Shown piece after piece: positions 25,346-33,874 of a stretch of 64,000 nt of DNA. The notes under the pieces were generated by a model. It saw only the letters and a list, made by a program, of their open reading frames with translations, ran no database searches and was not told the origin of the DNA. This stretch comes from an uncultured Sphingomonadaceae bacterium (GTDB taxonomy: Bacteria > Pseudomonadota > Alphaproteobacteria > Sphingomonadales > Sphingomonadaceae). Every line of letters begins with the position of its first letter. Positions within the stretch are counted from its first letter, which is position 1. The DNA is taken from assembly GCA_947494305.1 (NCBI GenBank), contig CANLUL010000002.1:674477-738476 (forward strand), written 5' to 3'. A program made the translations under genes and the position numbers.

Positions 25346-27094
25346 ATGCCCGCTGATATCGAGATCATCGAAGAATATCTAACGATTCCACAACCGGAGT
25401 CTGAGCAACTAATATTGGATGACAGCCGCCGGATTACTGGCCCCGGAATGATCTGGGACAAGCGCGGTGCTTTGGTTGATGTTCTGGTTGATGGTTTTGA
25501 CAAGGCCGGCGTAGTAGCTGTCTGGAAATCTCAAATCGCTCGCGTATTGCGGGCGTTGGATTGGCAAGAAAGTCTGACTAACCACCGTATTTTTGAAGAT
25601 GGTGTGACACTGTTGATCTCCGCACCGATTGACCTTCTCTATTCAGCCGTATTTGTGATTGAAACCAGCTGGCACCTGACCGCGCATAAGTTGCTCGAAC
25701 TGGAACCACAAAATTTCGATAAGCTTATTGCAGACCTGAAAGAAGTCATTGCGATGGAGGCCAACCCAGCCTTGATCGCATTGCAGGAAGCTGCGGATCA
25801 TAGGTCCATAGACATTTTGTCTGATGATGATTTTGTATCACTTGGCCACGGTAATGGATCGCAAGTCTGGGGTGTGAATGCACTCCCCGCTCCCGAAGAT
25901 GTGGAATGGGACAGACTGCACAATCTTCCGGTGGCACTGATCACCGGGACTAACGGAAAATCAACTAGCGTTCGATTGGCAACTGCTATCGGCGAAGCGG
26001 CTGGCATGGTCGCAGGCTCTACCTCGACTGACTATGTTAAACTGGGCGACGAAATACTCGATCACGGTGATTATTCTGGACCCGGCGGCGCGCGCATGCT
26101 GCTTCGGGACAAACGCCTGCAAATCGCTTTCCTGGAAACCGCACGTGGCGGGATTTTAAGGCGCGGACTGCCGCTGTTTCAAGCACGTGCGGCATTGGTT
26201 ACCAATATTGCGGCCGACCATCTTGGCCAATATGGCGTCAATACCGTGGAAGCTTTAGCACAAGCGAAATTTGCAGTGGCGCGTGCGGTGTCCAAGGATG
26301 GCGTGCTAATACTCAACGCTGACGATCCCTTGGTCGTGGAGAATGGCGAGACTTTTGACAAAGTAAAATGCTGGTTCTCGCTGGATCCTGACAATATAAA
26401 AATTCGCGGCGCGAGAGAAAATGGCTGGCCATGTTGCTGGTTTGAACGTGGCGATATCTATTATTTCGATGGTGAGAATATTGATGTGAAAATTCCCGCC
26501 AGCGATATTGCCATCACAATGGGCGGCTCGGCGCGATTCAATGTTCAAAATGCCATGGGCGCCATTGGCCTGGCCAAGGCAATGGGCATCGGCAATGAAG
26601 CGATCATCAAAGGGCTGAACGAGTTTTCCGCTTCGCCCGATGATAATCCTGGTCGGTGTAATGAATTTGTCGTGAAAGGTGCGCGCATCTTTGTCGATTT
26701 TGCGCATAATCCACATGCCATCGCCGCCATGTCGAATCTGATTGAAAATCTACCCTCAAAACGGCGATACCTTTTGATTTGCCATGCTGGTGACCGATCA
26801 GATCAAGATATCAGGGATCTCACAAAAGGGGCCATTGGTTTCGCGCCAGACATGGTGGTTGCTGCCGAGATCGAGGACTATCTGCGCGGACGTGAGTTGG
26901 GCGATATTCCTACCCTGATCGCAGCAGAATGTAGCGCCAATGGGCTCCCCGCAGATGCCGTCAAAATCACACCCTCCCCCGGTGATGGAACAAAATTGAT
27001 ATTGGAACGTCTGGAGGAAGGTGATGTTGCTCTGATTCTCGCCTTATCAGACAGAGATAGAGTGTTTGAGCTAATCGAAGCCGTGCAGGACTAA
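25346..27094 (+). CDS. Second cyanophycin-synthetase-like Mur ligase (no ATP-grasp domain)
   Basis: A 582-residue protein related to the C-terminal half of CphA. After about 190 residues without a recognised domain comes a Mur-ligase module: P-loop ITGTNGKST near residue 200, LETARGGILRRGLP, LNADDP, the NVQNAMGAIGLAKAMG helix and VDFAHNPHAIAAM. The ATP-grasp domain present in CphA is absent. Alphaproteobacterial clusters often carry such a partner (called CphA' in the literature); its reaction is not settled. It is cotranscribed with cphA (12-bp gap). Its last 4 bp overlap the end of the convergent isoaspartyl peptidase gene. Confidence 0.9.
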   Translation: MPADIEIIEEYLTIPQPESEQLILDDSRRITGPGMIWDKRGALVDVLVDGFDKAGVVAVWKSQIARVLRALDWQESLTNHRIFEDGVTLLISAPIDLLYSAVFVIETSWHLTAHKLLELEPQNFDKLIADLKEVIAMEANPALIALQEAADHRSIDILSDDDFVSLGHGNGSQVWGVNALPAPEDVEWDRLHNLPVALITGTNGKSTSVRLATAIGEAAGMVAGSTSTDYVKLGDEILDHGDYSGPGGARMLLRDKRLQIAFLETARGGILRRGLPLFQARAALVTNIAADHLGQYGVNTVEALAQAKFAVARAVSKDGVLILNADDPLVVENGETFDKVKCWFSLDPDNIKIRGARENGWPCCWFERGDIYYFDGENIDVKIPASDIAITMGGSARFNVQNAMGAIGLAKAMGIGNEAIIKGLNEFSASPDDNPGRCNEFVVKGARIFVDFAHNPHAIAAMSNLIENLPSKRRYLLICHAGDRSDQDIRDLTKGAIGFAPDMVVAAEIEDYLRGRELGDIPTLIAAECSANGLPADAVKITPSPGDGTKLILERLEEGDVALILALSDRDRVFELIEAVQD

Positions 27095-27990
27095 CGACAT
27101 GGTGCAAATGTTGTCACTGAAACCGGCTGTTCACTGGAAACTGAAGCCCGTTTCATTCCATCGCTGTTGTAGGTCATTGCGATCTCTCCCGATTTTGTAA
27201 CGGCAATCAATCCTCCATCACCGCCCAGTGATTTGACATCATCGAGCATGCTCCACATGGCTTGTTCAAGCGTATCGCCGGCTAGTTTGAACCGATTAGC
27301 AACCGTCAGTGCACCGCCGGTCCGGATGAAATATTCACCCGTTCCTGTGCAAGAAATCGCAATCTCCTCATCCGCCCAAGTGCCTACTCCAATGATCGGC
27401 GTATCACCAACACGGCCGGCTGGCTTTCCAAAGACACCGCCGGTAGAGGTTGCGGCTGCCAGATTGCCATGCACATCCAACGCGACTGCGCCAACCGTGC
27501 CATGTTGCATTTCCTTCACCGCAACGTCGTCTTCGCTGACACCCGGAGGCATTACATAATAGCTATCTGGATTTGCCACCAGATCCAGGCCATGATCATT
27601 GGCAAAAGCGTTTGCCCCTTCTCCGGCCAACATCACGCTGGGGGATTTATCCATAACCGCACGTGCAGCAGAGATCGGATAAACGAGATCCCGAACGGCC
27701 GCTACAGAACCCGCATTCCGCGTCGCACCATCCATGATACTTGCATCCAGCTCTACACATCCATTGGAAGCAGCGGCTGAACCCTTGCCAGCGACATAGA
27801 GCCCGGACACTTCGAGTTGGCGAACCAAATGTTCAACCGCATCGACAGCGGTGGAACCGGCTTTCAACAAAGCTTTTCCATCTTCAGTCAATTGTTTTAG
27901 ATGCTGTTCAACTATAGAATAGTCTTCGCCAAGCTTGGCACCGGCACCACCATGTATGGCGAGCGAAAATTTGTTGTGTTTGTCAGCCAA
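27091..27990 (-). CDS. iaaA: Isoaspartyl peptidase / type III L-asparaginase
   Basis: A 299-residue Ntn-hydrolase of the plant-type asparaginase family. It is made as a precursor that self-cleaves before the catalytic Thr165 in the motif HGTVGAVALD. Other family motifs are the N-terminal LAIHGGAG, the glycine-loop VAGKGS and TGTGEYFIRT. Isoaspartyl peptidases split the beta-Asp-Arg dipeptides released by cyanophycinase into free Asp and Arg, which fits its place beside cphB-cphA. It is encoded convergently, with a 4-bp 3' overlap. Precursor length is normal for the family. Confidence 0.93.
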   Translation of the reverse strand: MADKHNKFSLAIHGGAGAKLGEDYSIVEQHLKQLTEDGKALLKAGSTAVDAVEHLVRQLEVSGLYVAGKGSAAASNGCVELDASIMDGATRNAGSVAAVRDLVYPISAARAVMDKSPSVMLAGEGANAFANDHGLDLVANPDSYYVMPPGVSEDDVAVKEMQHGTVGAVALDVHGNLAAATSTGGVFGKPAGRVGDTPIIGVGTWADEEIAISCTGTGEYFIRTGGALTVANRFKLAGDTLEQAMWSMLDDVKSLGGDGGLIAVTKSGEIAMTYNSDGMKRASVSSEQPVSVTTFAPCR

Positions 27991-28183
27991 TTTGGTGATC
28001 CTTAAACCAATAGAAATTGCAATTCTGGGTGTTTTCGCAGGAGCGAAGCACGATCACTACAAAATACCATCATGCAATGGTGCGCCTAAGAGGAGAAACT
28101 TCGAACGCGCTATTTGATTCTTTATCAGAGTGGAATGACCATCTCAAGCACACAGACTTGGAAGGAATTGATGGACCGAACCC

Positions 28184-28522
28184 ATGACGGGGCCAGTTGA
28201 TCAGGCGTTTGGAAAAGCCGCAAAACGCCCTCCTGAAAAGGCTAAGAAGGAATATGCTAAACCAATCTCGGTGCGTTTCACTGAGGAGGAACGAGAAGAG
28301 TTGGAACGCAAAGCGGGTGGTCTAACACTGAGCTCCTATATCCGATCCCGCTGCGTCGGCGATGCTGCACCTGCTCACCGAACAAGAGGAAAACGCCCAG
28401 TAAAGGACCAGGAGGCGCTTGGACGCGTTTTGGGTGCATTGGGACAATCTCGTCTATCCAACAACGTCAATCAACTCGCAAAGGCTGTAAACAATGGAAC
28501 TTTGGGCCTGCAAGAGAGTTGA
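28184..28522 (+). pseudogene. MobC-like mobilization protein, 3'-truncated
   Basis: A 112-residue frame. Residues 25-65 form a ribbon-helix-helix DNA-binding module (ISVRFTEEEREELERKAGGLTLSSYIRSRC), and the later part LGALGQSRLSNNVNQLAKAVNNGTL is the MobC signature. Family members normally continue for another 30-40 residues after this point; here the frame stops at QES, so the 3' end is lost. MobC assists the relaxase in opening oriT. No relaxase follows. Instead a broken traG fragment lies on the other strand 41 bp away, so this is a remnant of a mobilizable or conjugative element. Confidence 0.65.
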
Positions 28523-28563
28523 AATTTGGCTTACTATTCACCCCAGTACGGGTGAGGACTGCA

Positions 28564-29178
28564 TCATGGAAACTTGGCAATCATGCGTTTAGAAATCCAT
28601 TCGAGTGTTGTAAGATCATTATTGGCGAAGAATGTCAGTGTACCAGCGTTTGCCAGAAATGTTTCCCAGCTATCCCGGTACTGTTTTTTCATCTGGGTGA
28701 GATCCTGGACGATGGTCCAAAGTTTGACCCCATAACCGGCCATCAAGCCTGCTGCCTTCTCCAGCATGTCCATATGTCCAAGGCTGGCAAATTCATCGAG
28801 TATGAACAGAACCGGATGACCGCATGCTGGTTTTTCCAAACCGATTTCCTCCATCCGGTATAGCAGCATGGAAATGTTAAGCCTCAGCATTCGCGCATGG
28901 GTTGGAAACATCCGTCCCGGCAAGCAGACGTATATTGTCATCCCACCCTTTGAGGTTTTAAGCTCATCGATATTGAAGCTGGTGCTGGAAAAAGCATCGT
29001 GCACTTTGGGTGTCGAAAGGAACCGAGTGTTGCGGCGGGCGGTGCTTAATACACCGCCCCGCTCATTATGTCCCATAGCAATCATCGATTCAGCCGTACC
29101 CATGATAAACTCACGGATGTTTTCATTCATTGCTTCACTCGCGAGCATATGGCCCCAAAGTCCATCAAGTGCGTTCAT
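28564..29178 (-). pseudogene. TraG/VirD4 coupling protein, C-terminal fragment
   Basis: A 204-residue frame matching the C-terminal half of type IV coupling ATPases. It has RGGVLSTARRNTRFLSTPKVHDAF, the Walker B-like VLFILDEFASLGHMDML, the GVKLWTIVQDLTQMKKQY motif and TLTFFANNDLTTLEWISKR. It stops soon after that last motif, where full-length proteins continue. It starts inside the stop of the N-terminal fragment (ATGA), in a different frame. The pair therefore represents either a frameshifted gene or a natural split; with both outer ends missing as well, decay is more likely. Confidence 0.75.
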
Positions 29179-29760
29179 GCCCCTGCCTCCCTCTCTTCAT
29201 CTTCATCTTCCATCATCATGGCATCTCGAAACATCGGATCACCAATGGTGAGAAGCTGACGGACACGACCAAGATTGCGGTGCTCACCTTCTTCCGTATT
29301 GCAAACGTGAAGGATCAGACCGGCGATTAATTGAGAGGCGCTCTCATCCCAATGCATATCCTTGTCGTTGGCTTTGACGATCAAGCTGTCCGCGATGAGG
29401 CCCGCGATATCAATCGCATCGTCGCTTTCGATATCGATCATATCGAGCGGGTTGAAGTTTCCTAGAAACTCATCCGGTAGTTTTGATTCATGAAATGGGT
29501 CAAAAACCACAACTTTGTGACCAAGCATCTTTGCGCGATGCCTGGCAGTGATGGCGGCATTCTCACCCTTGGGATCGATAATCACGGTGCTGCCAGGCCA
29601 TTTTATGAGATTGGGAATAATGAGACCTGTGCCCTTGCCGCTTCTGTTTTGGGCGGTGGTGCCGAGATGGCGATCATCATCAACACCGACCGGCAATCCA
29701 TTCTCGTCACGCCCTAGCCAGATCATACCTGGCTTAAATTGCAGCAGCCCTCCCTGCCAG
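29175..29760 (-). pseudogene. TraG/VirD4 coupling protein, N-terminal fragment (5' end lost)
   Basis: The frame carries the nucleotide-binding region of a TraG/VirD4 ATPase: GMIWLGRDENGLPVGVDDDRH, the Walker A region QNRSGKGTGLIIPNL, STVIIDPKGENAAITARHR, FDPFHES and a later HWDESASQLIAGLILHV. The membrane-anchor part expected upstream is absent, and homology begins at about 29755 next to a NUDIX coding frame. The open frame continues to 29804, but that part is NUDIX sequence in another phase. A possible internal start is the ATG at 29726. It ends in a Glu/Asp-rich stretch. Confidence 0.72.
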
Positions 29761-30090
29761 CTTGCCGATGCCAGTACGCGCCAGCAAAACGCCGCACTCT
29801 TCAAAGCATTCCCGGGCTACCGCTATCCAATATCTTAGTCCGCCGGAGGTTACATCAAGTCGCTCACTCGCCTCTAAATCTCCTAGGCCAAAGCAGATCT
29901 CAGGAGAGAAATCTCCAACATCTACTTTCCCGCCAGGGAAAACATGAATATCGGGAAAATCACCTTTGCTTGGCCGTTGTATCATGAATACTTCGAGACC
30001 CTGAGCGCCATCTCGTATAAGCATTACCGTCGCGGCTAGTCTTATATTGCCTTTGACGAGCGCTTGCATTGGCGGAGAGGCGTCGGTCAA
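29734..30090 (-). pseudogene. NUDIX hydrolase, 3'-truncated
   Basis: A 118-residue frame with the first half of a NUDIX fold: AATVMLIRDGAQGLEVFMIQRP, then VFPGGKVDVGDF, and AVARECFEECGVLLA, the NUDIX-box helix (RECFEECG in place of REXXEEXG). After LLARTGIGKLAG the sequence changes to the coupling-protein fragment and the frame ends, where family members usually continue for 80-100 residues. The start is probably TTG at 30090 with AAAGGA 7 bp upstream. It was likely interrupted when the mobile-element fragment arrived. Confidence 0.7.
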
Positions 30091-30168
30091 TTTTGTTCCT
30101 TTGGCAGTTAGCGCAACTGATATCTGAGCATCGCCTGGCAGTTAATACAAAAGACCTAGTGGCAATTT

Positions 30169-30792
30169 TCAGGTCAATTGTAGCAATTGCTGAACCATGG
30201 CTTTTATTTCACCCTTCAAAGCAGAGAGTTCGGCAGTGCTAAAATCTTCGTAGATCAGATTCACCGCGAAACCATCCACCACCATTCTGACGATTTTGGC
30301 CACATGCTTGCGGCGTTTCTCTGGCAGGTCGGGAGATACAAATTTAAGTTCATCCGCGAGAGTTTTTTCATACAGATCATTTTCGCGTTTTAATATTGCA
30401 GCAAATTCATCACTTTGATTGGCAGCTCCAATCAAGGCTCTCCACAGCTTGGTTTCTTCAGATTGCAGAACGGCTAGGCTCGAATCTACAATGGCTGAAA
30501 TCCTACCTTGCATTGTCGAGGTTTCAGCAGCGGACTCCTTCATATCTTCAGTATATTTTTGAACTTCCTCGTCAAATATCGTGCGCAGAAGATCGTCTTT
30601 AGTGCGGAAATAATACTGCAAATTCCCGTGTGTAATATTCATGCTTTCCGCTACCTCGCGGAGCACCAATCCTTCAATGCCATGGGCTATTAGACGTTTT
30701 TTGGCCGCATCAATGATTAGTTGGCGCCGTTCCTGACCCTTTTTTCGGATAGGTTTTTTCATAGGACGTTCTTTCGATTTGATGCCAGCCAC
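30169..30792 (-). CDS. TetR family transcriptional regulator of the catabolic island
   Basis: A 207-residue regulator with an N-terminal HTH (about 25-70: IIDAAKKRLIAHGIEGLVLREVAESMNITHGNLQYYFRTKDDLL) and a helical C-terminal sensor domain. GTG at 30792 is favoured because AAAGGA lies 7 bp upstream; an ATG at 30762 is the alternative. It is divergent from the acetoacetate-decarboxylase-family operon. The intervening 225 bp contains two TGGCCTAA boxes and a perfect AGACAT-TGG-ATGTCT palindrome, so it is the best candidate regulator for the island. Which of these sites it binds is not known. Confidence 0.88.
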   Translation of the reverse strand: MAGIKSKERPMKKPIRKKGQERRQLIIDAAKKRLIAHGIEGLVLREVAESMNITHGNLQYYFRTKDDLLRTIFDEEVQKYTEDMKESAAETSTMQGRISAIVDSSLAVLQSEETKLWRALIGAANQSDEFAAILKRENDLYEKTLADELKFVSPDLPEKRRKHVAKIVRMVVDGFAVNLIYEDFSTAELSALKGEIKAMVQQLLQLT

Positions 30793-30831
30793 TTTGTTGT
30801 CCTTTACTCATTTTAGGTCAATGCACTTTTT

Positions 30832-30846
30832 AGACATTGGATGTCT
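30832..30846. promoter_or_regulatory. Perfect 15-bp palindrome upstream of tetR-type gene
   Basis: AGACAT-TGG-ATGTCT is a perfect 6-bp inverted repeat 40 bp upstream of the regulator start. It could be an autoregulatory operator. No second copy was noticed. Confidence 0.4.
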
Positions 30847-30930
30847 TATCCATCAAAATACCTATTTAGTCTAATGTTTAATGCCTCACATATCCACAGA
30901 AATCTGCGAATGGTCTTGGTTTCTTACAAA

Positions 30931-30949
30931 AACATTGCAATGGCCTAAA
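30931..30949 (+). promoter_or_regulatory. 19-bp promoter/operator element, copy 1 (contains TGGCCTAA)
   Basis: AACATTGCAATGGCCTAAA differs at one base from the element at 37228-37246 upstream of the TonB receptor. TTGCAA could serve as a -35 box, with TGGCCTAA inside the spacer where a repressor would act. It lies 69 bp upstream of the decarboxylase-family start. Confidence 0.6.
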
Positions 30950-30981
30950 AACGTGGTAGTTTATATCTTCGAATCAATATG

Positions 30982-30989
30982 TGGCCTAA
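30982..30989 (+). promoter_or_regulatory. TGGCCTAA box near decarboxylase-family start
   Basis: TGGCCTAA is followed closely by a second TGGCC, giving GGCC-N8-GGCC. It is one of six such octamers in the island's intergenic DNA and lies 28 bp before the start codon. Confidence 0.5.
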
Positions 30990-31017
30990 TTATTGGCCGC
31001 GCCTAGGAGAGTTCAAC

Positions 31018-31785
31018 ATGGGAAAATCTGGCCGTTTAAAACCGAGTGATTGGGGCAGCTTGATGCCTGCACATAATTCGCAGGCTCACCGCCCGCCTTA
31101 TTATTATCGCGATACTGAGATGGTGATGGTCCAGTTTCTGACCGACGAGAACGCGGTGCTTGATTTACTTCCCTCCGATCTGGAACTCATGGAACCAGCC
31201 ACAGCCTTTATGGTTATGGAGCAAAACCATTGGACTACTATTGGCGGCTATGGGGAAGTCTATGTGGGGGTTATGTGTCTATGGGAAGGTGAGCCATATG
31301 CCTATGTTCCCGGCGTTTACGTAACTGGAGAGAATTCGCAAATTCTGGGCCGTGAAATCTGGGGCTTCGGTAAAAAACGCTGCAGTCATTTCGAAATTAG
31401 AAAACACGACAATGGCCAAGTAGAAGCCCAAATGGATATCAATCCGGGCGACGGCGCATTGAGGGCTGTCATGAGCCCTCAAGACAATGCGGGCGCAGAT
31501 ATTTTGGGTGAAACCCCCTTGATTTGCCTAAAGATCATTCCAGACGTTGCAGGAGGGAGCGCTCCAGCTTTGGCCCAATTGACTTCGGTTACATTCAAGG
31601 CAGCACCGCTGGTCGGTTCAGATGGAAAGGCCGAAGTTTTCGTAGGTCCAGGCACTATCAGTATGTCGGGCAATCACGACGTCAATTTACCCGTTGGGGA
31701 CATATTGGCATGCATCTATGCGCGATTCGACGCCGACCTTCCTTATGGATCCGTGTTGAAGACATTTGAAGAATCCGAATTCTAG
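31018..31785 (+). CDS. Acetoacetate decarboxylase family protein
   Basis: A 255-residue protein of the ADC superfamily. The segment GREIWGFGKKRCSHF places two lysines near residues 118-119, matching the Schiff-base Lys and its neighbour in acetoacetate decarboxylase (GREIxGFPKK). YAYVPGVYVTGENSQILGRE precedes it, as in the family. In ADC the reaction is decarboxylation of a beta-keto acid; relatives catalyse aldol or dehydration steps, so the exact reaction is open. The ATG at 31018 has AGGAGAGTTCAAC upstream. It is the first gene of the ADC-EthD-oxidoreductase operon. Confidence 0.9.
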   Translation: MGKSGRLKPSDWGSLMPAHNSQAHRPPYYYRDTEMVMVQFLTDENAVLDLLPSDLELMEPATAFMVMEQNHWTTIGGYGEVYVGVMCLWEGEPYAYVPGVYVTGENSQILGREIWGFGKKRCSHFEIRKHDNGQVEAQMDINPGDGALRAVMSPQDNAGADILGETPLICLKIIPDVAGGSAPALAQLTSVTFKAAPLVGSDGKAEVFVGPGTISMSGNHDVNLPVGDILACIYARFDADLPYGSVLKTFEESEF

Positions 31786-31803
31786 AAATCAAATCTCTCC
31801 CAA

Positions 31804-31841
31804 GGATCGGGCACCGAATTCTCATTATTCGGCCCCGATCC
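31804..31841 (+). other. Nested intercistronic hairpin
   Basis: The outer stem GGATCGGG/CCCGATCC encloses an inner stem CCGAAT/ATTCGG with a 7-nt loop. There is no T-run after it. It lies between the decarboxylase-family and EthD genes and may stabilise the upstream mRNA or attenuate the downstream genes. Confidence 0.55.
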
Positions 31842-31878
31842 ACCACGCCTTTCCTCCGCAAATTTTGAAGAACCGCTT

Positions 31879-32742
31879 ATGACAATTGTGAATCCAGGTC
31901 CGTGGGTAAACCCCGAACCCAAGGAAGCAGAGCCTTGGTCGTCCCAGGGCGGGATTGTCAAATTTCTAGAGTTCGTCGAACCAATAGCGGAGATGTCACC
32001 CCGTGCATTTCACCTCTATTGGCAGAAACATCATAGCCCCAGCGCAATGAATGTTGTTTCATTTTCCCAATATATGAGAAAGTATAATACCAGTCACAAA
32101 TATCCCGGCGATCCTTTGACGCTACCGGGACACTATAAGTCGATGGGCGACATCGAGGGTGCGGGAGAGGTGTGGCTCAACAATATTGGCGAAGTTGGTG
32201 ATTGGCTAGGTAATCCCAATTACCCTGATCTTATCCAGCCTGATGAACCGCGTTTTATCGCGCAAGATGGTTCGGCCGAATTTGTATTGGCCAAAGAAGA
32301 ACGTCTCTATGAACCGGAACTTGATATGGTCGAAAGCCTTTTGACCAAAGTCTATCTGCTCTATCGGTGCAGTGATGATTTCGCATATCCCGCAGCGCAC
32401 AAGGCGGCAAGCGACCATGGCAAAATGATCTTGAGTGAACCAAGCTTAAAAAGACGCCTACGAAAACTAGTCTTATCGCACAAATTGTCTGAGCCACTAC
32501 CGCTTGACGATTTCCCAATGGATGACATCGATGTGGTTGCCGAGTTTTGGTTTGATGATCTGGATGTTGCTGCGGCTTTTTTTGCCGATCCTGCATATGA
32601 AAATATCGCTATTCCCAATGAAAGAACAGTCTTTTACCACGATGAAATCCGAACCTTGACCGCAAAAATGCGGGTAGTTCATGATGAGTTTTCCTTTCAA
32701 CCTAGCACCACCCAACCGATGCCCTTTTCTTGGGAAGGGTAG
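31879..32742 (+). CDS. EthD domain-containing protein
   Basis: A 287-residue protein with two EthD/dimeric alpha-beta-barrel-like halves. The first half has FLEFVEPIAEMSPRAFHLYWQKHHSPSA followed by QYMRKYNTSH, the EthD pattern of a strand, a helix ending in HxP and a strand. The second half has KVYLLYRCSDD and VAEFWFDDLDVAAAFFADPAY. EthD proteins are small accessory or enzymatic proteins in degradation operons (first seen with ethyl tert-butyl ether cytochromes P450); the function here is not known. It lies 93 bp after the decarboxylase-family gene, past a hairpin, and 25 bp before the oxidoreductase. Confidence 0.8.
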   Translation: MTIVNPGPWVNPEPKEAEPWSSQGGIVKFLEFVEPIAEMSPRAFHLYWQKHHSPSAMNVVSFSQYMRKYNTSHKYPGDPLTLPGHYKSMGDIEGAGEVWLNNIGEVGDWLGNPNYPDLIQPDEPRFIAQDGSAEFVLAKEERLYEPELDMVESLLTKVYLLYRCSDDFAYPAAHKAASDHGKMILSEPSLKRRLRKLVLSHKLSEPLPLDDFPMDDIDVVAEFWFDDLDVAAAFFADPAYENIAIPNERTVFYHDEIRTLTAKMRVVHDEFSFQPSTTQPMPFSWEG

Positions 32743-32767
32743 ATAAGAACTAACTGGAGGTCATCAA

Positions 32768-33802
32768 ATGAAGTCTCGGCGTATTGAATTGGTCGCCCGT
32801 CCTGATGGCATTCCGGAATTGGAACAATTTCGTCTCGTTGATGTAGATTTGCCAGAACTGGAGGATGGTCAGATATTGGTCAAAAACCTCGCTATGTCCG
32901 TTGACCCTTATATGCGCCGTAGTATGGATGCTGTGGCGACTGATATGGAGCCATGGCCGATCAAAGCCGCGTTAGACGGCCCGTCAATTGGCCGGGTGGT
33001 AGAATCCAAAAATCCCCAATATTCCGTTGATGATCTGGTCGAAAGCATGTCGGGTTGGCAGGAGCATTTCGTTTCTGATGGCGATGAATTCATCGCCTAT
33101 ATTTCGTCCAACACTGCAATTGTGAAACGGGAATTGACTGGTAGCTTGAAACCAAAAGACTATCTGAGCTTGCTCGGCGTCGCTAGCCAAACGGCCTATT
33201 TTGGATTGATGTGCGGGGCCGATATGGTGGCCGGAGAGACTGTGGTGGTTTCTAGCGGTGCTGGTACGGTCGGTTCGATAGGTTGCCAAATTGCAAAGAT
33301 TAATGGGATGCGGGTGATTTCTTCGGCAGGATCGCGGGAAAAGGTCGCTTGGTTGCTCAAAGATATTGGGGTTGATGAAGCATTTAACTACAAAGAGAGT
33401 GCCATTGGAGATGCGCTGGAACAGGCGTGCCCAAATGGCATAGACTTGGTTTTGGAAAATGCTAGCCCGGAACATCTTTCAGCTTGTCTGCCGCTTATGA
33501 ACGAAATGAAGACGTTATTGATCGCTGGTATGGTTGGCATTTACAGTTCTGGTGGCAAAGTCAAAAACATCGACAATTTTGAGTTTGTTTTGGATAGTTT
33601 TTTGCGGATCAAAAGCTATCCGTTCATGGAGTTTCTGGATAGCTATGACAAGTTTGTGGCCGACATGACCAACTGGCATAACGAGGGAAAATTGGTGATA
33701 AAAGAGACGATTTTCGATGGGCTGGAAGCCGCACCTAAAGCTTTACGCTCTCTTTTTGACGGCAATAGCTTTGGTAAGGTTCTTGTTAAGCTGGCCGATT
33801 GA
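32768..33802 (+). CDS. Zinc-free MDR NADP-dependent oxidoreductase
   Basis: A 344-residue medium-chain reductase of the leukotriene-B4-dehydrogenase/CurA/double-bond-reductase group. Features are LAMSVDPYMRRSMD near residues 43-55, the nucleotide-binding SSGAGTVGSIGCQIAKINGMRVISSAGS at about 162-190 and the later AGMVGIYSSGG. The zinc ligands of alcohol dehydrogenases are absent. Enzymes of this group reduce the C=C bond of alpha,beta-unsaturated ketones or aldehydes. The start has TAACTGGAGGTCATCAA upstream, a strong ribosome-binding site. Last gene of its operon, followed by a bidirectional terminator. Confidence 0.92.
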   Translation: MKSRRIELVARPDGIPELEQFRLVDVDLPELEDGQILVKNLAMSVDPYMRRSMDAVATDMEPWPIKAALDGPSIGRVVESKNPQYSVDDLVESMSGWQEHFVSDGDEFIAYISSNTAIVKRELTGSLKPKDYLSLLGVASQTAYFGLMCGADMVAGETVVVSSGAGTVGSIGCQIAKINGMRVISSAGSREKVAWLLKDIGVDEAFNYKESAIGDALEQACPNGIDLVLENASPEHLSACLPLMNEMKTLLIAGMVGIYSSGGKVKNIDNFEFVLDSFLRIKSYPFMEFLDSYDKFVADMTNWHNEGKLVIKETIFDGLEAAPKALRSLFDGNSFGKVLVKLAD

Positions 33803-33810
33803 ACGGCGAT

Positions 33811-33866
33811 GGGAAAAGGGGCGAATTCAATACATGAAATCGCCCCAAATCGTTTTGATTTTTTTT
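33811..33866. terminator. Bidirectional intrinsic terminator
   Basis: A 7-bp stem GGGGCGA (33818-33824) / TCGCCCC (33840-33846) is followed on the plus strand by a T-rich run ending in eight T. On the minus strand it is followed by TTTTCCC. It lies between convergent genes ending at 33802 and 33875. Confidence 0.75.
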
Positions 33867-33874
33867 CGGCAGTT

